Shown piece after piece: positions 19,636 to 28,616 of a DNA stretch of 64,000 nt (position 1 is the first letter of the stretch; each line of letters begins with the position of its first letter). Position numbers and translations under genes: made by a program. The notes under the pieces are model-generated. The model was not told where the DNA came from. It did no database searches and worked only from the letters and a program-made list of their open reading frames with translations. Source of the DNA: Rhizobium sp. NLR16a (GTDB taxonomy: Bacteria; Pseudomonadota; Alphaproteobacteria; Rhizobiales; Rhizobiaceae); assembly GCF_017948245.1 (NCBI RefSeq), contig NZ_CP072868.1, positions 186,001-250,000 on the forward strand. Reading direction: 5' to 3'.

Positions 19636-21164
19636 TGCGAGGGGAGATGTCGACGCTCAGTGATGTCCTCGAGAAAGGTCGTTCCGTACCGCACCACGCT
19701 CCGTGGCAACGCGCCATCGTCGATGCGGTCACATGGACATCGGCCATATCGGCGCTATCCGAAGGGCGCCTGATCCTGCTCGGTCTATGGGGCGAGGCGA
19801 GTGCCGTTCATATGGCCTTACTCGACGAACCGACCCGCGCAATCGGGGTTCTCAGTCTGGAAGAGCTGGAGGAGGGCGGCTATCCTTCCGTCGCGCAATT
19901 GCATCCGCCGGCCTTGCGGCTGGAGCGGGCGCTCCGCGATCTCACGGGGCTTGACCCACGGGATTTGCCGGATAGCCGGCCGTGGCTCGATCACGGCTGC
20001 TGGGATCTGCGCCATCCCCTCGGAGAACGCGGGATCGCGTTGCCGGAAGCCGGTCCTTATGCCTTTTTGCCCGCCGAAGGTGACAGTCTGCACCAGATCG
20101 CGGTTGGCCCGGTGCACGCCGGCATCATCGAGCCGGGACATTTCCGCTTTGCAGCCAATGGCGAGACGGTCGTCCGCCTTGAGGAGCGACTCGGTTACGT
20201 CCACAAGGGGATAGAGGCGCTGATGGAGGGCGCGGATCCGATTCGCGGATCCCAGCTCGCCGGGAGAGTGTCCGGCGACAGCACCGTCGCATACGCCTAT
20301 GCCTTTTCGTGTGCCGTCGAGGCCGCATTGGGGATCGTTGTTCCGCCGCGGGCGATCTGGTTGCGCGCTCTGATGGCGGAATTGGAACGGCTCGCCAACC
20401 ACTTTGGCGACATCGGCGCCATCTGCAACGACGCCGCGTTTCCTCTGATGCTGGCTCATTGCGGCGTGCTGCGCGAGCGTGTGTTGCGGGCAGCCGATGC
20501 CGCCTTCGGTCACCGCCTGATGCGCGACCGTATCGCCCCCGGCGGCGTCACCCGCGATCTGAACGGCGGCGGAGCGGCCGGCTTGCGAAGCCTCCTTCTC
20601 GAAATCCGCCATCGGTTTCCGGCCCTGGTCGAGCTCTACGACAACACCGCCTCGTTGCAGGACCGGACGGTCGGCACAGGTAGGCTGCGCGCCGAATTGG
20701 CGCGCGCGTACGGGGCCGGCGGCTACGTCGGGCGCGCATCCGGGCGCGGTTTCGATGCCCGGCACGTCTTGCTCTACCCGCCCTATGATCATTTGGTCTT
20801 CGGCGTTCCGGTGCTTAATGACGGCGACGTTAACGCCCGCGTCTGGATCCGTATTCGGGAGGTCGACGAGAGCCTGTTGCTCATCGAGCAGATTCTCGAT
20901 CGTCTCCCGATCGGATCTATCCTCAACGCGATCCCTTCCGTCGGTGAACGTCGGGAAGGCATGGCGCTTGTCGAGGGTTTTCGTGGTGACGTCCTGGTCT
21001 GGCTTCGGCTTGCACCGGAGGGTGTCGTCGAACGCTGCCATCTGCGCGATCCATCTTGGTTTCAGTGGCCGCTGATCGAGGCAGCGATCGAAGGCAATAT
21101 CGTTGCCGATTTCCCGCTCTGCAACAAGTCGTTCAATTGTTCCTATTCTGGTCATGATCTTTGA
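19632..21164 (+). CDS. hyfG: hydrogenase large-subunit-like protein lacking Ni-Fe ligands (HyfG/NuoCD type)
   Basis: The 510-residue fusion has a NuoC-like N-terminal domain (about 25-130) and a NuoD/hydrogenase large-subunit-like domain (about 155-510). The first CxxC motif expected of [NiFe] enzymes (as in RICGxC) reads RVSGDST at 212-218. The C-terminal DPCxxC motif is replaced by NKSFNCSYSGHDL, leaving one Cys. It therefore cannot bind Ni-Fe in the usual way. It fits the energy-converting hydrogenase-related complexes, whose substrate is unknown. The start overlaps hyfF; an ATG at 19647 is an alternative. Confidence 0.82.
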   Translation: MMRGEMSTLSDVLEKGRSVPHHAPWQRAIVDAVTWTSAISALSEGRLILLGLWGEASAVHMALLDEPTRAIGVLSLEELEEGGYPSVAQLHPPALRLERALRDLTGLDPRDLPDSRPWLDHGCWDLRHPLGERGIALPEAGPYAFLPAEGDSLHQIAVGPVHAGIIEPGHFRFAANGETVVRLEERLGYVHKGIEALMEGADPIRGSQLAGRVSGDSTVAYAYAFSCAVEAALGIVVPPRAIWLRALMAELERLANHFGDIGAICNDAAFPLMLAHCGVLRERVLRAADAAFGHRLMRDRIAPGGVTRDLNGGGAAGLRSLLLEIRHRFPALVELYDNTASLQDRTVGTGRLRAELARAYGAGGYVGRASGRGFDARHVLLYPPYDHLVFGVPVLNDGDVNARVWIRIREVDESLLLIEQILDRLPIGSILNAIPSVGERREGMALVEGFRGDVLVWLRLAPEGVVERCHLRDPSWFQWPLIEAAIEGNIVADFPLCNKSFNCSYSGHDL

Positions 21165-21176
21165 AGGCAGGGTCGC

Positions 21177-21710
21177 ATGCGAAAACTCCTTTTCGAAAAC
21201 CTGATCCGCCTGCCGCTGACAGAACCGGCGCCATCCCCCTCCGATGCGGCCATGGAAGAGCTCATCGCCGCTATCGACAAAACCGCGCGCCGGCGCCTTG
21301 GGCGCAGCCTATCAATCCGCGCAGTCGATGCCGGTTCCTGTAACGGCTGCGAGTTGGAGATGCATGCGCTGAGCAATGCCTTCTACGATATCGAGCGTTT
21401 CGGCATGCGTTTCGTTGCCTCGCCGCGCCATGCCGACGTGCTGCTCGTAACCGGCCCCGTAACCAAGAACATGCGCGAAGCACTAGAACGGACAAACAAC
21501 GCCACACCGGCTCCAAAGTGGGTGGTTGCGCTCGGTGGTTGCGCCCGCGACGGTGGCTGTTTTGCGGGCAGTTATGCGGTTGTCGGCGGAGTTTCCAAGG
21601 TCATACCCGTCGACCTTCATATTCCAGGTTGCCCGCCGTCGCCGACGGACATCCTCCGAGGTCTTCTTTCTTTACTTGAATACGTCGATACAGGAGGCTG
21701 CGCTTCGTGA
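21177..21710 (+). CDS. hyfI: NuoB/hydrogenase small-subunit-like [4Fe-4S] protein (HyfI type)
   Basis: The 177-residue protein has the full set of cluster cysteines: CNGCE (55 and 58), GGCARDGGC (122 and 128) and PGCPP (152). This matches the 20-kDa subunit of complex I and HyfI. It would hold the terminal iron-sulfur cluster next to the HyfG-like subunit. A ferredoxin-type subunit (HyfH/NuoI) is not encoded here, so the route by which electrons enter is unclear. Confidence 0.85.
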   Translation: MRKLLFENLIRLPLTEPAPSPSDAAMEELIAAIDKTARRRLGRSLSIRAVDAGSCNGCELEMHALSNAFYDIERFGMRFVASPRHADVLLVTGPVTKNMREALERTNNATPAPKWVVALGGCARDGGCFAGSYAVVGGVSKVIPVDLHIPGCPPSPTDILRGLLSLLEYVDTGGCAS

Positions 21711-21722
21711 CGGCGAGGTTCA

Positions 21723-22766
21723 ATGGTTCGACTTCTCCAGGCTGGACTTGTTGCAATTGGGATGCTGATCACGGCGGCACTCGGCCTTCTCGCTGCCGTC
21801 CGGCGCAGGGCCTTTTCACCGGAGCCGCCACGGCGACGGTTACAATCTCGAAAGCCGGACATCCATCAAATGGATCCGTCCACACGCCTTGCCATTGACC
21901 TGGTCGAGAAGGTTTTCATCCGGGATTTCGGATGGTCTTTCCGCAGGCAGACGGATTCGAACATCGGTATCGACGCTCGCGCTGAAATCCTCGAAAACGG
22001 TTGGCCAACGGGCCGGCTTCTGCCGCTGCAGATCCGACCGATGTCCTGCGCGGAGAGAACCGAAGGCCATTACATCTATCGCGGTGAAAAACACCATCTG
22101 GACTGTTGGGCGAGGCATTCGCTACCCGTTTGCGTCATCATCGTTGACACCGAAACCGGACTGATATTGTGGCAGCGAATGGAGAAGCAGCTATGGGAGG
22201 AAGTGAGGATGGAATGGTCGATTGCCATCCCGGCAACCAACTTGCTCGACGCCACTGCCAGGCTCTGTTTCGAGGAGGCGATACCGACCGATCCGGAATT
22301 CCTGATGCGCTCGGCCTTTGCGCTCGATCTCGTTTTGATGGAGCAAATACAAGACCAGACAACGTTTTTCGTATGGGACGAGTGGGGCGATACAACTGCG
22401 ATCTTTGGCAATCTCCGCATCTACATCGGTGAAGGCCAGGAGGCAGAGCCGGATGTGCAGATCGATTATCGTCTCCGAGCTCACAACCTCCACGACGTCA
22501 TGGTCAGGCTTTTCCCCTGGGCGATCTATTCGTATGCCGAACCTATTTCGGAATATTCCGGTGAGGTTGCCGTTCATATTCTGGAAGTCGAACTGCGGCC
22601 CGAAGCGCGTGCCTATCTGGAGGCCGAGAATTTCCTGGTTGCAGGCTATCCCGAGGATGAGGCGCCATCGGCCCCGGAACCTCAGGACTTCATCACGGAA
22701 GAAGAGGAAAGTGAGTTTTGGCGCAGCCGGGGAACACCTCACGATCCTCGCGATTGGCAGGATTAG
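21723..22766 (+). CDS. DUF4365 domain protein with N-terminal membrane helix
   Basis: The 347-residue protein has a predicted membrane helix at about residues 6-26, a basic linker, then a DUF4365 domain at about 52-200, a PD-(D/E)XK nuclease-like fold. The motif GIDARAE gives Asp84 and Glu88. The place of the usual Gln-x-Lys reads Gln103-Ile-Arg105, so the catalytic Lys is replaced by Arg. The acidic C-terminal half is unrecognised. The ATG at 21723 has GAGG upstream. A start at 21870 (MDPSTRLAID) would give a soluble protein but has no ribosome site. It lies 12 bases after hyfI; its job is unknown. Confidence 0.65.
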   Translation: MVRLLQAGLVAIGMLITAALGLLAAVRRRAFSPEPPRRRLQSRKPDIHQMDPSTRLAIDLVEKVFIRDFGWSFRRQTDSNIGIDARAEILENGWPTGRLLPLQIRPMSCAERTEGHYIYRGEKHHLDCWARHSLPVCVIIVDTETGLILWQRMEKQLWEEVRMEWSIAIPATNLLDATARLCFEEAIPTDPEFLMRSAFALDLVLMEQIQDQTTFFVWDEWGDTTAIFGNLRIYIGEGQEAEPDVQIDYRLRAHNLHDVMVRLFPWAIYSYAEPISEYSGEVAVHILEVELRPEARAYLEAENFLVAGYPEDEAPSAPEPQDFITEEEESEFWRSRGTPHDPRDWQD

Positions 22767-22804
22767 GAGCAGCGGGAAAGATTGGGGAGGGGATTTTATT
22801 GCCC

Positions 22805-23392
22805 CTAAACCCCACCCTGCCAGATCTTGATCGCCTCAACCGGCCAGATCAGCATCAGCACATTCAGCGTCAGATTATCCCGGATCATATACCCGGTGGA
22901 AATCTCGAAGAAGATGGCGACGGCCACGGTCAACGCTATCGGCGCCCGCCAGGCGAAGAAGAAGCCGACGCACATGAAGACGGTGTCCATCGCCGAATTC
23001 AGGATGCTGTCGCCGTAATAATCGAGCGCGATCGTCGCGGTGCGGTAGCGGTCGATGATGAGAGGGGAGTTTTCCAGCAGTTCCCAGCCGGACTCGATGA
23101 CGAGCGCCAGGAGCAGACGCGCCATCAGCGGCTTACGGCGCAGGAGCAGATAGCTCAGTCCGTAAAACAGGAAGCCGTGGATAATGTGCGACGGCGTGTA
23201 CCAATCCGACAGATGCTGCGAGTTGCCGCTGGTATTGACCCCGCCCTCCCACAGCTTGACATAGCCGCAGGCGCAGATCGGCACGCGCCCCATCAGATGC
23301 TCGGCGACGACTTGGGCGACCAGGACCGCAAGGCACGCGACGAACCATAAGGTCTGATGCCTGATCCGGTATTCGACGTCTGCAGCGCTCAC
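22805..23392 (-). CDS. DUF2585 family membrane protein (UPF0314)
   Basis: The 195-residue protein has about five helices and the family motifs [33 protein letters not shown] and [14 protein letters not shown]. It is conserved in rhizobia and relatives; the function is unknown. Its start overlaps the yciB stop by four bases, so it is the last gene of the minus-strand run dapF-mtaB-ftsY-yciB. Confidence 0.88.
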   Translation of the reverse strand: MSAADVEYRIRHQTLWFVACLAVLVAQVVAEHLMGRVPICACGYVKLWEGGVNTSGNSQHLSDWYTPSHIIHGFLFYGLSYLLLRRKPLMARLLLALVIESGWELLENSPLIIDRYRTATIALDYYGDSILNSAMDTVFMCVGFFFAWRAPIALTVAVAIFFEISTGYMIRDNLTLNVLMLIWPVEAIKIWQGGV

Positions 23393-24033
23393 TTTTCACC
23401 GTCCGTTTCGGGATTGAGGCTATGTTTCAGCACCAGCGGCATCTGCGCCAGCGTGAAGATGATGGTGATCGGCATCGTGCCCCAGACCTTGAACGCGACC
23501 CAGGTATCGTCGGAAAAGTTGCGCCAGACGACTTCGTTCAGCACGGCGAGGAACAGAAAGAAGATGCCCCAACGGATCGTGAGTTTGCGCCAGCCTTCGG
23601 CATCGAGCTGGAAGGCGGCGTTGAAGACATAGCCGAGCAGCGACCGGCCAAAGGCGAGCCCGCCGAGCAGCGCCACCCCGAAGAGCGTGTTGACGATGGT
23701 CGGCTTCATCTTGATGAAGGTCTCGTTCTGCAGCCAGATCGACAGCGAGCCGAAGATGACGACGACGATGCCGGAGACGAAGGGCATGATCGGTAGATGG
23801 CCGAGCACGATCTTCGAAACTACAAGCGAAATCACCGTCGCCGCCATGAAGAGCCCGGTCGCGACGAACAGCGGCCCGCCCAGTTCGGAAAGGGCGGGAA
23901 ATTTTTCGACCAGCCATTGGCCACGCAGATTGGCGAAGAAGAAGATCATCAGCGGCCCGAGTTCCAACGCCAGTTTCAGTATCGGATGATGGCGGTCGGC
24001 CGCGGACGGGGTGATATTGCTTTCGGTGGTCAT
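23389..24033 (-). CDS. yciB: inner membrane septation/intracellular septation protein A (YciB/IspZ)
   Basis: The 214-residue membrane protein has five to six helices and the YciB core, including [25 protein letters not shown] and [20 protein letters not shown]. YciB proteins affect envelope and septum integrity in enterobacteria. The gene follows ftsY by 78 bases in the same direction. Confidence 0.88.
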   Translation of the reverse strand: MTTESNITPSAADRHHPILKLALELGPLMIFFFANLRGQWLVEKFPALSELGGPLFVATGLFMAATVISLVVSKIVLGHLPIMPFVSGIVVVIFGSLSIWLQNETFIKMKPTIVNTLFGVALLGGLAFGRSLLGYVFNAAFQLDAEGWRKLTIRWGIFFLFLAVLNEVVWRNFSDDTWVAFKVWGTMPITIIFTLAQMPLVLKHSLNPETDGEK

Positions 24034-24111
24034 GCGTTCTTCGAACCTGCTATTGCTGAAAACCTGTTTCCCGACCGTCCCTTGCAGGCTTTCGGCGGCA
24101 TATCTGTGGCA

Positions 24112-25689
24112 TCATTGCCCGAGCCCGGCAATGGCATGGGCAAAATCCTCGGCCTCGAACGGCTCCAGGTCTTCCACGCCCTCGCCGACACCGATGAAAT
24201 AGACCGGCAGCTTGTGCTTGGCGGAGATCGCAACGAGAATGCCGCCCCGTGCCGTGCCGTCGAGCTTGGTCATGATCAGCCCGTTGACGCCGGCGACATT
24301 GCGGAAGATCTCGACCTGGCTCAGCGCATTCTGCCCCGTCGTGGCGTCGAGCGTCTGCAGTACGGTGTGCGGCGCATCGGGATCGAGCTTGCCGAGCACG
24401 CGCACGATCTTTTCGAGCTCGGCCATCAGCTCGGCCTTGTTCTGCAGCCGGCCGGCGGTATCGACGATCAGCACGTCGCATTTTTTCGCCTTCGCCTGTT
24501 CGAAGGCATCATAGGCAAGACCGGCGGCATCGGAGCCGAGCTTGGTGCCGATGAATTCGGAATTGGTTCGCTCAGCCCAGATCTTCAGCTGCTCGATCGC
24601 CGCCGCGCGGAATGTATCGCCGGCGGCCAGCATCACCTTCAGCCCGGCGCCCGAAAGCTTCGCCGCAAGCTTGCCGATCGTCGTCGTCTTGCCGGTACCG
24701 TTGACGCCGACGACGAGGATGACATGCGGCTTGTGCGAGAGATCGAGCTGCAGCGGCTTGGCGACCGGCGTCAAAACCTTGGCGATTTCGGACGCCATAA
24801 TCCGGCTGACATCCTCGCCGGTCACATCCTTGCCATAGCGCTCGGAAGCCAGCGTATCGGTAACGCGCAACGCCGTTTCGACGCCGAGATCGGCCTGGAT
24901 CAGCAGATCTTCGAGATCCTGCAGCGTCTCGTCGTCGAGCTTGCGCTTGGTGAAGAGCGCTGTGATCTGGCCGGTGAGCTGCGAGGAGGTGCGCGCAAGC
25001 CCGTTCCGCAGACGCTGGAACCAGCTGAGCTTCGGCTGCGGGGCAATGGGCTCCGGTGCAATGATCGCAGGGCCGGTGGTGAAGCCTTTGGGGAGGACGG
25101 GAGATTCAGCCTTCGGCCATTCCGTAATCGTCTCGGAAGGCTCGGCGGATGTGATCCCCCCCTCTGCCCTGCCGGGCATCTCCCCCACAGGGGGGGAGAT
25201 CGGCTGAACGGCGATCTCTTGCTCCACATCGAGTTCAGGCTCTTCTGGAAGCAGGTCTGCGCCATCCGCTGTCTCTTCCGCGGAAACCGACACCTCCGGC
25301 TCCGAACGATCTCGCCCATTGTGGGGGAGATGTCCCGCAAGGACAGAGGGGGGTGTTTCCACCACGTCCACAGCCATCGGCTGGGCTTCCGTCTCCGCTT
25401 CCGCCTCGGCTTCCAGCAGCGACAGCGGAACAACGCCGATATCGCTCAGCTGGTCCGGAGCCGGCAGGATCGCGGGCTCAGCATCGTCACGCTCTTCCTC
25501 GGCGCCCTCGCCGACATCCGCAGCCGGCCCGCCGGCCGTATCCATCTCCTCGGGAAGAACAGGATCTTCCGCAATCGGCAGGTCCTCGTCGCGCGAGCGT
25601 GGCTCGAGCTCCCTTTCCACGGTCTCAGGCAGGGGTTCCTCAGCCGGCTTGCCGAAGGTGAAGACCTTTTTGATGAAACTGAGCGCCAT
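24112..25689 (-). CDS. ftsY: signal recognition particle receptor FtsY
   Basis: The 525-residue SRP receptor GTPase docks Ffh-ribosome complexes to the membrane. An acidic, variable A domain occupies about residues 1-210. The N domain four-helix bundle follows (about 215-300), then the G domain with GVNGTGKTT, DTFRAAA, DTAGR and TKLDGTARGG. The A domain carries two in-frame palindromic repeat insertions (25151-25203 and 25307-25355), encoding SPPVGEMPGRAEGG and PSVLAGHLPHNG. The cognate ffh is about 3 kb away on the other strand. Confidence 0.95.
   Translation of the reverse strand: MALSFIKKVFTFGKPAEEPLPETVERELEPRSRDEDLPIAEDPVLPEEMDTAGGPAADVGEGAEEERDDAEPAILPAPDQLSDIGVVPLSLLEAEAEAETEAQPMAVDVVETPPSVLAGHLPHNGRDRSEPEVSVSAEETADGADLLPEEPELDVEQEIAVQPISPPVGEMPGRAEGGITSAEPSETITEWPKAESPVLPKGFTTGPAIIAPEPIAPQPKLSWFQRLRNGLARTSSQLTGQITALFTKRKLDDETLQDLEDLLIQADLGVETALRVTDTLASERYGKDVTGEDVSRIMASEIAKVLTPVAKPLQLDLSHKPHVILVVGVNGTGKTTTIGKLAAKLSGAGLKVMLAAGDTFRAAAIEQLKIWAERTNSEFIGTKLGSDAAGLAYDAFEQAKAKKCDVLIVDTAGRLQNKAELMAELEKIVRVLGKLDPDAPHTVLQTLDATTGQNALSQVEIFRNVAGVNGLIMTKLDGTARGGILVAISAKHKLPVYFIGVGEGVEDLEPFEAEDFAHAIAGLGQ
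25151..25203. repeat. palindromic repeat inside ftsY, copy 1
   Basis: The segment contains CCCCCCCTCTGCCCTGCC, then GGGCATCTCCCCC and GGGGGGAGATCGG, which can form a CTCCCCC/GGGGGAG hairpin. The same unit in inverted orientation lies at 25307-25355. It encodes the motif SPPVGEMPGRAEGG in FtsY. I recognise it as a repeat widely scattered in rhizobial genomes. Confidence 0.7.
25307..25355. repeat. palindromic repeat inside ftsY, copy 2 (inverted)
   Basis: The segment CGATCTCGCCCATTGTG, GGGGGAGATGTCCCGCAA, GGACAGAGGGGGG is approximately the reverse complement of copy 1. In the FtsY frame it encodes PSVLAGHLPHNGRDRSE. Both copies preserve the reading frame. Confidence 0.7.
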
Positions 25690-25705
25690 GGGAATTCCGT
25701 GAAAG

Positions 25706-26977
25706 TCAGGCCGCTGCGGCCGTCAATTGCATGTCGAGATGCTTGCCATTGTGGCCGGTGATCGTCGCCGGCACAAGTTCGCCGGGACGAAGGCCGGCGG
25801 CTGCGACCAGCGTGAAGTTTTCCGTATGGGCCAGGCCGTTGTTTTCAACAAGCAGCCACTGCCGGGTTCCGACCATGCCATCGAGATGGGATTGATGCAG
25901 CCTCTGTCCAGTGGCGCGCAGCCTTGCCGCGCGATCCTTGACCAGCGACCGGTCGAGCTGCGGCATGCGGGCGGCCGGCGTGCCGGGACGCGGGCTGTAG
26001 GGGAAAACGTGCAGGTGCGCGATGCCAGCCTCTTCGGCGAGCCGCACTGTATTGGCGAACATCTCTTCCGTTTCCGTGGGGAAACCGGCGATCATATCGG
26101 CGCCGAAGCTCATTTCAGGGCGAAGGCGGCGCGCTTCCTCGATGAAACGCAGCGCATCGGCGCGCGAGTGCCGGCGCTTCATCCGCTTCAGGATCATGTC
26201 GTCGCCATGCTGCAGCGATAGATGCAGATGCGGCATGAAACGCGGCTCGTCGGCAATGAGGTCCATCAGATGGGCGTCGGCCTCGATGCTGTCGATCGAG
26301 GAAAGCCGCAGACGACGGATTTCAGGGAGCTGTTTCAGCAGCGTCTTCGCCAGAAGGCCGAGCGTCGGCGCGCCGGGCAGATCGGCGCCATAGCTGGTGG
26401 CGTCGACGCCGGTCAGCACGATCTCGCGATAACCGCTGTCGGCGAGTTTGCGCGCCTGATCGACGACCGCACCCATCGGCACGGAGCGGGAATTGCCGCG
26501 GCCATAGGGGATGATGCAGAAGGTGCAGCGATGGTCGCAGCCGTTCTGCACCTGAATGAAGGCGCGCACGTGGCCGTCGATGTGCCTTACCATCTGCGGC
26601 GCCGTCGCCTTGACGCTCATGATATCGTTGACGCGGAGCTTCTCTTCGGCCGAAACGCCGAAATCCGGCAGGCTGCGATAAGAGGCGCTCGTCAGCTTCT
26701 CCTCGTTGCCGAGCACCGCATCGACCTCCCCCATGGCAGCGAAGGTTTGTTTTTCCGTCTGCGCGGCGCAGCCGGTGACGATGATGCGGGCATGCGGATT
26801 GTCGCGCCGCGCCCGGCGGATCGCCTGGCGGGCCTGGCGCACGGCCTCGCCGGTTACGGCGCAGGTGTTGACCAGGATGGCGTTGTTGAGCCCGGCCTTC
26901 TGGGCCTGCGCCTTCATCACTTCGGATTCATATGTGTTGAGGCGGCAGCCGAAGGTAATGACCTCGATGCCGCTCAC
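25706..26977 (-). CDS. mtaB: tRNA (N6-threonylcarbamoyladenosine-37) methylthiotransferase MtaB
   Basis: The 423-residue radical-SAM enzyme makes ms2t6A37 in tRNAs that read ANN codons. The N-terminal UPF0004 domain holds three cluster cysteines (FGCRLN, NTCAV, TGCAAQ). The radical-SAM motif CDHRCTFC comes next, and a TRAM-like domain is at the end. I use the GTG at 26977 ([11 protein letters not shown]), which overlaps the dapF stop by four bases; the longer frame runs into dapF. Confidence 0.9.
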   Translation of the reverse strand: MSGIEVITFGCRLNTYESEVMKAQAQKAGLNNAILVNTCAVTGEAVRQARQAIRRARRDNPHARIIVTGCAAQTEKQTFAAMGEVDAVLGNEEKLTSASYRSLPDFGVSAEEKLRVNDIMSVKATAPQMVRHIDGHVRAFIQVQNGCDHRCTFCIIPYGRGNSRSVPMGAVVDQARKLADSGYREIVLTGVDATSYGADLPGAPTLGLLAKTLLKQLPEIRRLRLSSIDSIEADAHLMDLIADEPRFMPHLHLSLQHGDDMILKRMKRRHSRADALRFIEEARRLRPEMSFGADMIAGFPTETEEMFANTVRLAEEAGIAHLHVFPYSPRPGTPAARMPQLDRSLVKDRAARLRATGQRLHQSHLDGMVGTRQWLLVENNGLAHTENFTLVAAAGLRPGELVPATITGHNGKHLDMQLTAAAA

Positions 26978-27879
26978 TGCGCCTCGACCTCTCGGGTGCC
27001 GTCGCGCGACCAGAGGCCGGTCGAAGGATCGACCCGGCCCGACCATTCCCATTCCGCCGGTCCCGTCATGATGACGTGATCGTCACGCTCGCGCCATTCG
27101 ATGGAAAGTGTCGCCGGCGGCTTGGCGCTTGCCACGTTGATCGTGACCTTGCGGCCGGTGCGGCCGGTGCGCGCCGCGCTGACGGCGGCCGAACAGGCGG
27201 CCGAACCGCAGGCAAGCGTCAGTCCCGCACCGCGCTCCCATGTGCGCGTCGTCACCGATGTCGGCGAGGTCACCTGCGCCAGCGTGATGTTGGCGCGCTC
27301 GGGAAACATCGGATGGTTTTCGAGTAACGGCCCGAAGCGGGCGAGATCATAGGACATCACGTCCCTGTCCACCCAGAAGATCGCGTGCGGATTGCCCATC
27401 GACATTGCCGAGGGCGAATGCAGCACCGGATTGTCGATCGGGCCGATTTGCAGTTCGATGCGGCTGGTGTCGCGGAATTCTTCCGCCAGCGGAATCCTGT
27501 TCCAATCGAAGACCGGCCGGCCCATATCGACGGAGATCGTCCCGTCCTCGTGCTCGACGGCATTGAGAATGCCGGCGACCGTCTGGAAGGTGAAGGCCTT
27601 CTTTCCGGTCTCGGCGGCAAGCGCCTGCACGACGCAGCGTGTGCCGTTGCCGCAGGCCTGCGCCTTCGAGCCGTCGGAATTCAGGATATCGATGAAGGCA
27701 TCGGTGCCGTCGGCCTTCGGATCATGGATCGCCATGATCTGGTCGAACTCGGTCTCAGGATCGGCATTGAGCGCGACCGCCGCCGCAGGCGTCACCTTGT
27801 CCGTCCGTCCGCGCATGTCGACGACCAGGATCTTGTTGCCAAGCCCATTCATCCTCGCGAATTCGACCGTTGCGTTCAT
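26974..27879 (-). CDS. dapF: diaminopimelate epimerase
   Basis: The 301-residue enzyme interconverts LL- and meso-diaminopimelate for lysine and peptidoglycan synthesis. The two active-site cysteines are in QACGNGTRC (Cys76) and [11 protein letters not shown]. The start [15 protein letters not shown] at 27879 matches the family N terminus. It is the first gene of a minus-strand group with mtaB, ftsY and yciB. Confidence 0.94.
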   Translation of the reverse strand: MNATVEFARMNGLGNKILVVDMRGRTDKVTPAAAVALNADPETEFDQIMAIHDPKADGTDAFIDILNSDGSKAQACGNGTRCVVQALAAETGKKAFTFQTVAGILNAVEHEDGTISVDMGRPVFDWNRIPLAEEFRDTSRIELQIGPIDNPVLHSPSAMSMGNPHAIFWVDRDVMSYDLARFGPLLENHPMFPERANITLAQVTSPTSVTTRTWERGAGLTLACGSAACSAAVSAARTGRTGRKVTINVASAKPPATLSIEWRERDDHVIMTGPAEWEWSGRVDPSTGLWSRDGTREVEAQ

Positions 27880-27991
27880 GGTATCATTCCGTCCGTCTTT
27901 CCGCTGTATATGGCGGAAACGCGAGGGAATTACCAGTGGGTGAGTGCCATGCAGGCCTTGCAGCCGACCGAGGTCTCGGGCCGTCCGGCTT

Positions 27992-28195
27992 CTACCGCTG
28001 TCCGCCGTCGGGCTCGAACGACGCCGCATGCGCCTCGACGATAGCGGCGGTGATGACCTTTCTCAGCTCATAGACCAGCGAGCGGGACCGTTTGCGGTCC
28101 AGATCCTGTGCCGCTTTTGCAAGACTAAGGCCTTCGTTGAGAACAATATGATGGGCCCGTGCCAGCGCCCAACTTTCAATATCAGCATTGATCAT
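27992..28195 (-). CDS. small hypothetical protein
   Basis: The 67-residue protein beginning [15 protein letters not shown] is predicted to be mostly helical, with a basic stretch [22 protein letters not shown] lies eight bases before the ATG at 28195. I do not recognise a family. It lies between dapF and the ffh leader on the minus strand. The reading frame has ordinary codon use for the region, so it is probably real. Confidence 0.5.
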   Translation of the reverse strand: MINADIESWALARAHHIVLNEGLSLAKAAQDLDRKRSRSLVYELRKVITAAIVEAHAASFEPDGGQR

Positions 28196-28400
28196 TCGAT
28201 ATCTCCGCCGGATCATCCGGCATCAAGGATATTCACGAATCATTTTACAGGACGCACTTAAGTGGAAAATAGAATCACAAGCAGAATATTTTGCAACTCG
28301 CCTAAATAGCGAATTTGAACTGTGAGCGGGAATTTAACCGCTTGCCCCATGTGGCGCCGCTTCCGAAAAGCCGCCATGCGGCCATCTGCCCGCATTCGCC

Positions 28401-28429
28401 TTGACTTTCCCGCCGCTTTCCTGTTTATC
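28401..28429 (+). promoter_or_regulatory. predicted sigma-70-type promoter of ffh
   Basis: TTGACT (28401-28406), a 17-base spacer and TTTATC (28424-28429) fit the housekeeping consensus well. The transcript would start near 28436 and have a leader of about 180 bases before ffh. Confidence 0.55.
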
Positions 28430-28497
28430 GCGCCCAATCCGCGACGAGCCACATGACTCCGAGCCGCCGACCGGGACTTCGAGATCCCGGAGGTCAA

Positions 28498-28534
28498 CAC
28501 CCGACAGCGCGATGCGCCCTCGGGTGCTTTTTGG
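28498..28534 (+). promoter_or_regulatory. terminator-like hairpin in the ffh leader
   Basis: CACCCGA pairs with TCGGGTG (7 bp), and an inner GCGC-GAT-GCGC hairpin extends it. A run of five T follows. It lies between the predicted promoter and the ffh ribosome site, so it could attenuate ffh or end a short RNA of about 100 bases. An upstream hairpin CGGGA/TCCCG lies at about 28471-28490. Confidence 0.6.
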
Positions 28535-28616
28535 CTTTGCGTCTTGTTTTCGTCAAGGAAAAGCACGACGTTTCCGGGCATATCGAACCCGCCCGAAACG
28601 TATCAAGGAAGAGCCG

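Noticed and set aside
14542-21710. Active formate hydrogenlyase / hydrogenase-4
   Set aside because: The large subunit lacks the Ni-Fe cysteines, and no formate dehydrogenase, HyfH-like ferredoxin or hyp maturation genes are near.
25151-25355. CRISPR-like array in ftsY
   Set aside because: There are only two units, in opposite orientation, within a coding frame and without cas genes.
28436-28534. 4.5S SRP RNA gene next to ffh
   Set aside because: The conserved GGAAGGAAGCAG-like asymmetric-loop core is absent; a leader or attenuator fits better.
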